From Dioscorea cayenensis subsp. rotundata (Eukaryota > Streptophyta > Magnoliopsida > Dioscoreales > Dioscoreaceae): 64,000 bases of DNA. Below are positions 46,701-56,949 of the stretch, one piece after another (positions within the stretch are counted from its first letter, which is position 1; each line of letters starts with the position of its first letter). The notes under the pieces are model-generated. The model saw only the letters and a program-made list of their open reading frames with translations. It was not told the origin of the DNA and ran no database searches. The stretch is taken from NCBI RefSeq assembly GCF_009730915.1, contig NC_052472.1:18134382-18198381 (forward strand), written 5' to 3'. Made by a program: the position numbers and the translations under genes.

Positions 46701-47164
46701 AGGTTTCCAAAGGTATGAGGAATGGCACCACTGAATCCGGCATTGGAGAGATTAAGGTATTCAAGGTTGGCAAAAGAGCCAATGAAGTCTGGGATGGGGG
46801 AGTCATCGAAGTTGTTCATGCTCAAATCCAAGTGCTTTAAATGATGAAGCTGAATGAGAGAAGAGTTCAGCTTACTTGGTGGCATGAGAAAATAATAAGA
46901 GACATTAGAAGGGTGCTGTCGGAGATCAAGCTTGATGACACGGCGGGATTCATGGTTGCAGCTCACGCCTTGCCATTTGCAACAGTCATGGCCAGTCCAA
47001 GAAGAGAACAAGCTTTGGTCGTGGCTATGATTAATGCCTGCTTTGATGCTGAGAAGGGCTATCTTTTCAGTTTCAATGCAGCTAATTATACCATGGACAT
47101 AACATGGAGGGAATGCTGAGAAAACAAGGCTAGCAAGGAAAACAAACAATGAGAGACAAGCCAT
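43764..47164 (-). pseudogene. LRR receptor-like protein RLP2, one frameshift
   Basis: Close paralogue of RLP1. The first in-frame ATG is at 47,164 (MACLSLFVFL). Signal peptide, LRRNT with CCKWQGVSC, the LRR array, KGLQIEYSKLLSL, LCGSPLQNC, an acidic stretch (YEEDRKGDW) and a membrane helix with GLAMGFIIG are all present. A single-base deletion near 45,452 (in the codons for LxxLDLSYN) shifts the frame; the shifted frame would stop at 45,419, giving about 580 residues without the anchor. After the deletion the frame is open to 43,764. Compared with RLP1, one LRR of about 23 residues is missing near 46,130, and short insertions lie near 46,880 (PPSKL) and 45,640 (NKYGSTLESWEG). It could be a sequencing error rather than a true break. 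Confidence 0.92.
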
Positions 47165-47575
47165 GAGATCAAAGAGAGAAGCTCTCACAAATGTCTCTGG
47201 AGAAGTGTATGAATGGGATAGAGCAAATGCATGGATGGTATAAAGCAGATTTAAACAAGAGCAAAATTAATGGCAGCGAGGTACTTGGGAAGTTTCCCAT
47301 ATTCTAGTTCATGTAAAATTACCCTTTTACCCTTTTTCTCTTTCTTTGGGGACAATGTCAATAGGCTTGGAGACTCATCTGTCCTCGAACAAACGAGTTT
47401 GTCTCTCATGTCCACAATGTGGCTTGCGTGGCCATAACAGAACAAAACTATCACTCCACTACAAACCACAAACATAATTTGTTTTTGTTTAGACAAACTC
47501 TATTGACTTAGTCACAACCCACTTTAGCGTACATGAGTTTTTCCTGTATACATGCTAGTTTATAAAGACTCTTAA
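47165..47575 (-). promoter_or_regulatory. RLP2 proximal upstream region
   Basis: Homologous to 12,338-12,790 upstream of RLP1, including the leader just before the ATG and a diverged TATA-like TTTATACC near 47,240. No specific regulatory site can be named. Homology breaks at about 47,575. Confidence 0.5.
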
Positions 47576-48755
47576 TTAGGGACAAAACCATCGATTTATT
47601 AACGAGGTGAGGGCAAAATGTCATATTTTCGATAAAACATAACAATTGTATTCCATACAAAATAGTGCGATATAGAAAAAAACACTATATAGAAAACTAG
47701 AGATCGAAAGGAACAACTTTTGTATTCAAAGCAAAGTTTAAAACACACTCTATTCTCCTGAAAAATTCACACAAGCTCGGGCTATATTAAGAAAAACCGG
47801 ACATCAACCTTTCTAACAAACAAACACATATATAAATAACTGTCAAAGTTCAGTGACTATTTTGAACTAAATCAGCTGAGTCACAATGCAACGTGTCTAG
47901 CCCAAGTTAACTCCACCGATTGATCTGCTTTTGCCTCAAACTAACGTACTCTCCTTGATTGAGATCTAATCTGGATCGCTTTGATTAGACTCTAACCCGA
48001 AGCTAAAGATACCCTCTGCCTCGAACTTACACAACTCTGATCTTCAAATCACATCCATTCACTACAAACACAATCCATGGCTTCTTCCTATCGGGCTAGA
48101 ACTTAGACCTCCATCCTTGATTGATTAAATCTGGACCACACGATCTCAGAACCAACCCCGATGCTTGGTTTAAGTTCGAGGCAGCCTCAAGAGTCAAGAT
48201 TGGTTTTCAATGAACGGCCAGGATGTGATCATCAAATGGATACATATTAGTTCGAGGCAATAGTTAGTATGATTTGGTTTAACCAGAGCAAATTGACTCA
48301 TGCTCTTAGCTCACCGGGTCAATTCGACCACTGGCTTTCAGAAATTATAAAAGCATAGTTTCGTTAACTTGGTCGGGTTTCTGCTTTTTAAGATCTCATC
48401 TTCCATGAATTATCCTGCTTTTTAGAAATGTTTTCTAAGGTTGAGTTCAATACAAAAGTACTTCCTCATGGTCTCTAATATCTATGTAGTGATTATCAAA
48501 GAGGATGAAGGGCTACGAGTGCGTGCATGGGCCGAAAGTAGGGAGCTCAGTTTGCATGGTTTTATGTTTTCCCGGCAAACAAGGAAAAAAACCTTGCTGG
48601 CATGAGCTGAAGCCCCTGCTAGCCCCCTTGGTCTGTCCTGCTCTCAATTAGTTAAACTCAATGAGATAGTTACTCGATTGCAAATAGTTATAATGCAAGA
48701 TAAATAAAATTTTCTAAAATAAATAAATAAATTTTTAAAAATATATTTAAATTAA
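47576..48755. other. About 1.2-kb block inserted in the RLP2 upstream region
   Basis: Absent from the matching place upstream of RLP1 (about 12,790-12,915). No coding potential. It contains an inverted motif TGCCTCGAACTTA (about 48,018) and TAAGTTCGAGGCA (about 48,171), with a third TTCGAGGCA near 48,253. It may be an unrecognised or decayed transposon. Ends and target duplication were not found. Confidence 0.4.
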
Positions 48756-48971
48756 AAAAATTAAAATGTTTTGGATCACGTGAAACACAGACAAGGAGCT
48801 CTTAGTCTTTTTAAAAAAGAAATCATTGTTTCATACTCTTATGCGTGTTTTCGTTTGTGGGGTCAAATCGGCTAAACTGATTTATTGCTTTGATTCAAAG
48901 GTAATGTTTTGGATCAAGTGAAAGACAATAAAGAGATAACATGTTTCACATCTTGACGCGTTTGGTTGGTA
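48756..48971. other. Distal upstream block of unit 2
   Basis: Resumes homology with the unit 1 upstream region at about 12,915-13,140 and with unit 3 at about 50,212. The shared landmark is ATGTTTTGGATCA-like sequence followed by GTTTCATA(C/T)TCTTATGCGTG. Confidence 0.6.
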
Positions 48972-49217
48972 GGGACTCGGATTAGTTGGATTGCTTTGTT
49001 GACTTGACTCAAACATAAAAAGTTAGTGCACATAATATTCCTATGAAATTTTAGGGACTCTGAATTATTGGATTGCTTTGGTGACTTGACTCAAACATAA
49101 AAAGTTAGTACACATAATATTCCCATGAAATTTCAGGGACTCTGAATAATTGGATTGCCTTGGTGACTTGACTCAAACATAAAAAAGTTAGTACACATAA
49201 TATTCCCATGAAATTTG
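48972..49217. repeat. 82-bp tandem repeat, three copies
   Basis: Units start at GGGACTC at 48,972, 49,054 and 49,136, exactly 82 bases apart. Each contains TTGGATTGC(T/C)TTGGTGACTTGACTC (first unit GTTG), CAAACATAAAAA and CACATAATATTCC(C/T)ATGAAATTT. Unit 1 of the RLP duplication has a single copy at about 13,125-13,205. Confidence 0.92.
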
Positions 49218-49258
49218 TAGGCCATTTGTGACGGCAACAAGTGCATATTAAATTAAAA

Positions 49259-50205
49259 TTTAATACCCAAATTAGTCGCCCTAAAATTTGGAATCTGTCC
49301 TTTTAATTCCTCTATTAGAATTCCAGCCCTTGTAGTCCTTTTATTTGTTTGATTTTGGAAATATCCTGAGACCAACGACAGTTAGATTTCCCGTTTTGTT
49401 TTACTGCTTGGCTTTTTTTATGTTCATCATGGTTGTTACTCAACATACCCAGCAAAAAAAAATCCAAGAATTCCATTGATATTTAAAATACAACCAAAAT
49501 ATAACAACAAAATCTGAACAAAAATATAGCAATATTGTACAGAAATTGCATCAAATGTCACCACCTAGTGAAGCTCCTCGGTGGCTCAGCTGAAAAACAC
49601 AAAATGTCACAATCTAAATCTCGGGTAAAAATGGCGAGATCAAGGAGAGAAAAGAAAAGAAACGAGAGACCATCTCTCTCGATAATGATGATTGTTTTTA
49701 ATGGGATCCTCCCTTCTCGTCGAGGGACTTCTCCATAGAACGCAGGTGGAGGATGGTGTTTGAGAAAGGGATAGGGATCCGTTATTTTGAGGCTGAAGGA
49801 TGGTTTATGATTTTTAAATGGTTTTATAATAAATTTTTATTATAAAAAGAAAGTCAAGTCAGCAAAATAAAATGATAAATCTAACTGTCGTTGGCTTTAG
49901 GACTAATATTTCCAAAACCAAACAAATAAAAGGGACTAAAAAGACTGAAGCTATAATAGAGAAACTACAAGGGCAGATTCTAAATTTTATTTTATTTTAT
50001 TTTATTTTTTTGAAAAGGTGGATTGATCACATGCATTAGAATAAGAAAAAGAGATACACCCACCAACAGACCAAGCGGTCAAACAAAACTACAGACAGAG
50101 ATAAGAAGCCCACTAGAAGTGGAAACAAAACAAATGGCCGAAACAACTGGCCAACAAAACAAATGGCCGATTCTAAATTTTAGAGGAACTAACTTAAGTA
50201 TTAAA
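49259..50205. mobile_element. TIR DNA transposon, MULE-like, non-autonomous
   Basis: Long imperfect terminal inverted repeats of about 165 bp. The left runs 49,259-49,423 from TTTAATACCCAAATTAGT. The right is the reverse complement, from about 49,845 to 50,205, and is interrupted by a LINE tail. Both arms share CTAAAATTT(G/A)GAATCTG, TTTTATTTGTTTG(A/G)TTTTGG and CAACGACAGTTAGATTT. Long TIRs suggest a Mutator-like element. The interior (49,424-49,844) shows no transposase. I could not fix a 9-bp target duplication. It sits at the boundary between units 2 and 3. Confidence 0.75.
49990..50168 (-). mobile_element. Severely 5'-truncated family B-like LINE tail
   Basis: A 179-bp insertion flanked by the 14-bp duplication GATTCTAAATTTTA (49,976-49,989 and 50,169-50,182). 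On the minus strand it ends TGATCAATCCACC then TTTTCA and a (AAAAT)n tail, close to the 3' end of LINE-B1 (GGTTCATCCACCTTTTC). It interrupts the right TIR of the DNA transposon, so it is younger than that element. Confidence 0.82.
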
Positions 50206-50625
50206 CTAAAAGTTAAAATGTTTTGGATCAAGTGAAACACGAGACATGGAGTTCATAAGCTTTGTTTATAAAAAGCAATCATCTTTTCTTATTCATTTGC
50301 GTGCTTTTAGTCTTTTTGGGTCAAACTGGTTAGACTACCCCTTTTATGACTCAGTACAAATGTTTGATGTTTTGGATCAAGTGAAATATTATAAAAATAC
50401 AAAACTATATATATATATATTAAAAAAAAACAGACATCTTTCATGTTCAGATGCGTTTGGTTTGTAAGGGTCGAAAAAAGGTTGGAAGATAGATTTGTTG
50501 ACTTGACTAAAAGACTCAAACATAAGAATTAGTACACATTATTAAAATTCCCATGAAATTTTGTAGGCCACAGTGATTGGAATAAGTGCATATTAAATTA
50601 AGAAAGTAAAGCCTTGAGTGACGCT
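50206..50625. other. Unit 3 upstream-type block
   Basis: Homologous to 12,915-13,260 and 48,756-49,250: the TGTTTTGGATCAAGTGAAA start, a GCGTTTGGTTTGTAAGGGTC block near 50,452, and AAGTGCATATTAAATTAA near 50,585. No RLP coding sequence lies next to it. It contains a short AT microsatellite at about 50,406-50,420. Confidence 0.65.
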
Positions 50626-50669
50626 TAATTTTTTTTAAATTTTATTTATTGATTTCTTTATTTATTTTT

Positions 50670-51830
50670 GTACCCTGTTTTACTATATGGATACAGTAAT
50701 GATCAGTAAGCATTGTTCATCATTTAAATTTTTATAGAAAGGCAATGGAGGAGCATTTCCCTGATTCACATTATTCTCATTCTTTTCACTGCAAGATAAT
50801 TCCCTGGATATGTTTTTCAGTGTCAACCTGGGGAGATAGACTCAGCGTGAAAAATAATGTCCTATACTTATATAAAAAATTAGCCTTAAGTTTGTAAGAT
50901 CTATTCAAATCGATACGGCATTCCTCTAAATATCTGGCAACAATTATTAATATAGTTTTCTAGTGCAATGACAATGGTAATTAGTTTATACAAAATTAAC
51001 TTTTTTTTTTTGTGAAAAAGTGAATAAATCACTTGCATTAACATAAAAGAGAATTAACTTTTTTTTTTTCCAAAGTGTATAATATGATATTTCAAAATGC
51101 ACAATTAAATTCAAAGTATTCAATGATCTATCCTTAATTACTCATGATTAGAATAAACATGTTTGCAAAATTTTCATGTCTTTCAAGTACATCAATTATG
51201 AACACCCTCATCAATAGTATGGTATGTGTCAAATGATGACATGGCCACAAAATGCGAATTCCGTAATGCTGAAAGCACTGAAAGCACACGCTTACACTGG
51301 CAAGAACTAATGCTTGAATGTTGACAGACAACTTTAATATCCTCAAATAACATAACAAAATGTTATACCTTCAAATTACATATAATGATATTCTGCAGCT
51401 TGCATTTCAGATCCAATAGTAATTCAAATTACAAACTCATAATTCAAATATAAAATAAAGGACTCATAACTAAAGCAACATAATACAATAACATCACTTT
51501 ATTGATGTAACTAGTTAGGCCACCCAGCTCATTACTTTGGACCTGAAAATTGAGAACAACAAATGCTTAACCTTGACAACCCAACACAAGAATCAAATAG
51601 AAATTATTTTAACCAGTTAATATTTTAAATATAATATACAAACAAACAATCTTACTCAAAATATATTTTTAGATGCGATGACAGGACAAATGCTTTCTAA
51701 ATCATACATTATGGTGATAGCATTTCATTAGCCTGTGTCTGGACTGAAGGAAGTCAGGACTAATGCTTTCTGGTGTTTGATTGAATTAAGAAATCAGAAT
51801 AGATAGGCAAATGAAAGACAACACATTAAT
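50670..51830. other. Unit 3 RLP 3' flank without the gene
   Basis: Aligns with 7,550-8,650 and 42,400-43,480, from CTGTTTTACTATA through CAGTAATGATCAGTAAGCA, the AATAAA of the 3'UTR exon (51,498-51,503) and GGACCTGAAAATTGAGAAC (51,540), to AGGCAAATGAAAGACAAC (51,803). Homology then stops just before where the RLP stop codon would be. The gene was deleted or never included. Confidence 0.72.
51008..51051 (-). mobile_element. Tiny LINE 3'-end insertion
   Basis: About 44 bp. On the minus strand it reads TTAATGCAAGTGATTTATTC then ACTTTTTCACAAAA, resembling the ends of the 49,990-50,168 tail and LINE-B1. It is flanked by AATTAAC plus eleven T at 50,994-51,011 and 51,052-51,069. Units 1 and 2 have the site uninterrupted (near 7,870 and 42,740). 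Confidence 0.75.
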
Positions 51831-52158
51831 TACTCAAAAATTAAAAAAACTTTTAAATACTAAAGTGTAAAAATTTCATATAAATAATAAAAATAGGGGT
51901 TATAAAATTAAAAAAAGTAAAGCTTTTACAATTTTTCAAATGCACAAATTAAACCGGTATTCTTTTTATCGGTTTCATACATTTGTGTGCAATTTGGTAA
52001 ATAATAGGCCAAATGCGTATTTTGACAAGTATTTTTAAAAATACAATATTAGAAAAGAAATTTTTGACCATAATTTGTTGATGCATACACCATACTTGAC
52101 GCATTAATGCTAATTTGGCACTTGCTTTGCTTACCTGAAAATTACATGTTGCTATATA
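51831..52158. other. AT-rich spacer
   Basis: No gene or known repeat recognised. Homology to the RLP units has ended. Confidence 0.4.
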
Positions 52159-52812
52159 TGATAACGTAGATGTTAAATGGGTGGTGTAAGTGGTGACATG
52201 GCTTCCCATAGCAATGATTATGACAGGGGCACTAAGTTGATAATGCGTGGGGTCAAAGCCAACGACCAAATGGTCTATTGGTATCTCTGATCATCGATAG
52301 AACTCCTTCACTGAGTGGTGGTAGTTCGATTTCGACCGAGGGACACATTCTCTGACGGAGATGTAGGTGGCTGGTATGTGTCCGGATGGTGCAGGTCGTG
52401 AGTGCGTACGTGCCCCACATGACTCCATCGAGGTTTGTGCATGACGCCTCGACGGTTTAGCGAGCGCTTCGGACTGTTTGTCTTTCTTGTCAAGAAAAAA
52501 AATGTGTGGGATCAAAAGAATAATGATGTAGATGCGTGGCTAAAAAATATAATGATGTGGATGCTGAATTGGTGGTATGCAAGTTGATGTGACTAAAAAG
52601 ATGATAGCATGGGCACTAAGTTGACAGTGTGCAGGGTGTGTGGACATTGAGTTATTAACTTAGTAGTGTAGTTGAATGAAGTGGCTTTCATTGCGAGGAT
52701 CATAACGTAGATGTTGTGCGGCCAGTGTGCGTGGTGATGTGAATTTCATAATGAAGTGTCATTTCTATGTAAGTAAAGCTCATGCCAAATCCGCGTTGGT
52801 GGTGTGTCGGGT
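52159..52812. repeat. Degenerate GT-rich repeat array split by a SINE
   Basis: Three loosely similar units begin ATAACGTAGATGTT (52,159), ATAATGATGTGGATGC (52,549) and ATAACGTAGATGTTGTG (52,702). The first two share GGGCACTAAGTTGA (52,228 and 52,612). The period is not constant. The purpose is unknown. Confidence 0.5.
52259..52500 (+). mobile_element. tRNA-derived SINE
   Basis: A 242-bp insertion with a short A-rich 3' end (AAGAAAAAAA). It is flanked by near-identical 17-bp duplications, AATGCGTGGGGTCAAAG (52,242-52,258) and AATGTGTGGGATCAAAA (52,501-52,517), differing at three positions. The head has an A-box-like TGGTCTATTGGTA (about 52,271) and a B-box-like AGTTCGATTTC (about 52,324), 40 to 50 bases apart, as in RNA polymerase III promoters. 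It has no coding capacity and would use LINE enzymes in trans. Confidence 0.75.
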
Positions 52813-54409
52813 GTACAAATTAGTAAATTATGAACAAAATTCCTTAGATATCCTTTTAAAGATAACAAATTCTAGTGCTAAAAAAATGATCAAATGTCTA
52901 AATAGTTATTCAAATATTCGGGTATTATATTTGGATGGTTGAATTATAAAAAATCTTAAATTGGTCACCAAACTTAAGAATAATGGTTGTTTTAGTCATT
53001 GATTTCCACGCTATTGAAAGTGGGTTGATGTCACAGTTCATATCATGTGGAAGTGCTAGATGAGAAAATGATATTTTTAGTAGTCTTATGGTAGTGCTGA
53101 TATGGTGAGAAAATGCTGACATTAGCATGTTGTTTACGCCGTGAGCACCAATCACCCAATTGACTGTAATTCTAAAATTAAGTGATATAATTGATTTTTT
53201 TTTTTTTATAATTCAATGACCCAAATAGAAATACTAGACTAATTAGATAACTATTCATATATTTTACCCAAAAAAATTAGAGATATTATAATATCCAGCT
53301 GAGATTATTACCAATTTTCTCTGCTAAGAAGTTGAAGTTTAATGCTAAACACTATGTAAATTTTCCTTGATATTTATTATATTAATGTTATTTAAATTTA
53401 TTTGTTTGGTATTATTAGTATGCTTTTGCTTCCAATTAATTTAGAATTAAAGCAAACCGTGGGATTAAATATAAGCCATTATTGTTTCTTTGCTAAACTA
53501 AAAAGAAAAAGTCCATTTTGAACTGTAAGATATAATGTTTTATTTGTTTTCATTGTTGTTGAACTATACAAAATTATTTGTTTGGTTTTATTTCTCAAAA
53601 AGAAAATAAAAAAATAGTATGCACAATCATATAACACATTAATTTATGTGAGTATATTTTAGCAAAAAAATCAAATTAAACAAATTTTTATAGTTTAGTT
53701 TAGGGCAACAGGTGAATTTCCAGAATAAACCAATTCTTGTAGTTTACTACTTCAACATCTCATGAGATAATAAGATATTAAATCAATGGCTCAGATTCAC
53801 TTTTAGTTCCACATGCCACTTATTTAATGGTTTAATATAATACATCTCGTTGAGAGGAAAATCACTCCAACTAGTATGAGTTTCTAAAATTTTGATTATT
53901 ATTTATTTTGGCCCAAAGTAAAATGTTCATTTTAACAGTTAAATAAAGAAATTAATTTATTTTATTCTTTGATTTACAAAATTTTTTTCATTTTGCTTCT
54001 TTCATTTAATATTGTGACTAATGTTATTAAAAACACATCACCTTTTTTAAATAAAAAAATAGATAAACCACATTTGAAAGCGTAACATTTACCTAACACA
54101 TATTAGACAAAGCGAAACAAAAATTAATATAGTGTGAAAACCAAAATAATTTTTCAACTTGAATAATGACCCAAATTTCAAATACTATGTCTTTAACAAG
54201 TTATATGATGTATTCAATTCTCGAACTTTAAAGGTGTCACAACAGCTATGGACTGTAATCGTTTTTAGTATAGTGGAAGAAAACTTTTTAAGTACCATAA
54301 TAATAATAATAATTAAAAGCTTTCCTCAATATACATGGTAAACAAAAGCAGATTCCAAGGAATCAATAGTGGCGAGTCTAGAAAAGCAGAAACTAAGCTT
54401 TGTGATCAA
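52813..54409. other. AT-rich intergenic DNA
   Basis: No gene recognised on either strand. A plus-strand stretch near 54,042-54,080 (AATAGATAAACCACATTTG) resembles a minus-strand LINE-B2 3' end (GATAAACCACAAA), but no duplication was found. Confidence 0.45.
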
Positions 54410-55560
54410 TTGATTTTTCTTAATTAATGATTCACATTATTAAACTTCTTATCAAAATAAACAAATTATAATAGAAGGGAACTTAGTTATTGGATCATGG
54501 ATCAAATTATTAGCCAAACAAGTTATACCAAAAATAACCATATTTCTTGGCTAGCCTTTTCTTTGAGGTCCTTTTTACTTTGTAAAGTTATTATGTATAG
54601 TATATGAGACCAGTAATAGGTCCATGTTAGTTATAACTGAGTTTGATTTAATGACCCACCAAAAGAATGTTTGCAAAAAACATTTAAGAGTCAAGAGTCA
54701 TAGTCAACGTTCACTATTTAATTTGACAAACAAAATATGTATTGGTATGCACCCATACATCCTTTCATACACATATAACTCGAATTCTCAAACATAAAAA
54801 CATATTTAAAGGAAATACATGAGAATGATTTATAAGTCACATATTTGTAAGTCAACTATTAATTATCAAATACCCAAAAAGGGTTTAAATCAAACTTTTT
54901 ATAACTGCAATATTAACACATGAAATTAGAATTTCTACCAATGAAAAGAAATATGAAATCTCCAATGACCATAACAAGACCTATGGGTGCTCTAGATATT
55001 CCTCCTAATAGTGAGAAAAGTCCATGGACTACAAATAACTCATTGATTAGAGATAATACTGAAATGAAGTCTAAATTGCTACATGTAGTAAATTGCTTGT
55101 TTATGGAAAAAAATATTACCCTTAAGAATATGAAAGTTTTAAATGTTAAAAAGTAAAAAACAATACCATAGAAACCCACTCCTAAAATCAACATTTAAGG
55201 GCTCCCCAGAAGAGGTGCAAGGTATATTTCATTTAATATATAATCATATGCCCATCAGATGCAATTCAGACAACGTACTGATGAATGAGATAGATTAACC
55301 ATTGATAGATGTTAAGCCATTCATAAATATCATCTACAGAGCAGAGAGGTTCATATCAACAGCAAGTAAGAAAGGTAAAAGGCAAAACAATTTTCAGTTA
55401 GCAGATTGCATAAGATCATTAAACTAAAATTGCATAACTATCTCATGAAGAAAGCAAAATATTCTTACCCTCAAATTACTTACATGTCAAATATGGAGTA
55501 GCTAAAAAGTCGCATTTCTAAGTAGTTCATATGACTGTACTTCTGACTAGTTCATTAACA
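54410..55560. other. Segment duplicated from 31,490-32,420 and 38,478-38,660
   Basis: Continuous homology across the point where LINE-A2 interrupts the other copy, so this is an empty-site paralogue. A short minus-strand open frame (55,194-54,913) with hydrophobic segments exists here but is not preserved in the other copy. Confidence 0.65.
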
Positions 55561-55614
55561 ACAAGATGTGAGACCTTGAAGCCCCCTCCAAGAATGCTAA
55601 TTCAACCTTATTTC

Positions 55615-56730
55615 ATCTCTCCCTTTATTAAAAAAGAAGAAAGGAAAACAAAGGTCAAACTGAGAGAGAGATAGACAGTCTGAGCTGAAATTAAACAAAA
55701 CAAACTAAAAAAGAACAGAAAGGAAGAAGAAAATTACAAAGTAAATCCATTGCTTAAGAATATCTTCATCAGCCAATGGGGAAGTTCCCGACCTTGATGA
55801 AATAGGGAAAGGCTGTGTTGGCTAAGGCCATGAATGGCCAATCTATGCGTTGCTGCATTCCAACTGTGAGGGATGACATAAATCTCTGGATTTCCAAGTA
55901 CTGAAACGATGTCAATAATGCTTCTGATCCACAAATCAGTCTGCCAAGTAGATCTTGAGGCATCCAATTTTATTGCATCATGGAGATCTCTGTTTGTTAT
56001 AAAGATGTGATGTAGTCTTGAATGATAAGAATGGACAGCATGCAAGGCTAAGAGCAAGGCTTTGGCTTCAATATCAGCAAGTGTTGCATTGTCAATTGAA
56101 CAGCAACCTGCCAGCAAAAATTGAAGAGTTGTAATTTGATACAATGAATCCAGCTGCACCATTAGTACAATTTTCTCTCCCAAATCTGCAGAAAAGAGGA
56201 AAGGGCAATCAGCTGAGGAGAAGTTATTAAGGATTAGGCATTTACCTTGTTGGGGATGTTGAGCAGAGGAGAACTCTTTAACATGCGCAATTGTCCTGCA
56301 AGCAACCAGATAAGGATTTAGAGTTTCATTTCTAAAAAGACTAAATTGCACCTTGATTTCCATAAGTGCCAGACACCTGAAAACAATTATAGATTTGATA
56401 AAAACTGAAGTGTTATCTTGGCAAGCAGTCAACAATTACTGGAAGAAATACCCAAAGGGAAAGATATGATCTTCTGCTTTAAATTGCCAGTGTTTTACCA
56501 AATAATCTGAGCTTTAGGACAGGAATTAAAAAGGTGATCAATAGTTTCTCTGTCCAGGCCACACATAGGACAAAGAACTTGAGGGCCTAAGTTCAAAGAG
56601 TACAAATATTCACAAGTTTTAATTTAACCCTTGAACATGAGCCAAATGAAATGCTCAACTTTGGGAGCCACATTCAATCTCCAGAGGTGCCTCAACCCAC
56701 CCATGGTTGATCAATAGTAGCATTGGAGTT
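55615..56730 (-). mobile_element. L1-type LINE, family A, 3' fragment (copy 3)
   Basis: A 5'-truncated or rearranged minus-strand fragment. From 5' to 3' on its strand: zf-RVT (about 56,710-56,480), a linker with frame breaks, the RNase H-like ORF (56,435-55,734) and an A/G-rich 3' region to about 55,615. Sequence order matches the end of LINE-A1 and LINE-A2. No target duplication could be recognised. Confidence 0.78.
55734..56435 (-). pseudogene. LINE-A3 ORF2 C-terminus: RNase H-like domain
   Basis: An open frame of 233 codons. It contains SADCPFLF (first Asp), LADIEAKALLLALHA (second acid), HHIFITNRDLHDAI where the third Asp is Asn, and WNAATHRLAIHGLSQH where the fourth Asp is replaced. 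It ends FLSNGFTL. Upstream, at 56,710-56,480, zf-RVT reads VLCPMCGLDRETIDHLFNSC, with stops between. Retroelement RNase H removes RNA from the RNA-DNA hybrid. This one is likely inactive. Confidence 0.82.
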
Positions 56731-56949
56731 CAAATGGCAGTAAACTTTGGCAGAAACCCATGTCAAGAGAATGCTTTCTAATTATGTGAGCTGCTATTGA
56801 TTTCTCTCCATATTCTCTTAGTCTTGTATTCTAATGAATAATGGATGTTCTTTGTATGTCATGATATGGTTATGAAGTTAGAAAGCTTCTCAATGGTTTA
56901 TTATATTTTTCCAGTGGTGTCATTGTTTCTTATGCTCAATGTTCGAATT
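56731..56949. other. Unassigned spacer
   Basis: Short stretch between the LINE fragment and the LRR relic. No feature recognised. Confidence 0.3.

Noticed and set aside
52258..52340. A functional tRNA gene
   Set aside because: Box-like motifs are present, but no clean acceptor stem or cloverleaf could be drawn; the TSDs and tail fit a SINE better.
54913..55194. Minus-strand hydrophobic open frame of 93 codons
   Set aside because: No recognisable family, and the reading frame is not kept in the duplicated copy near 32,050-32,300.
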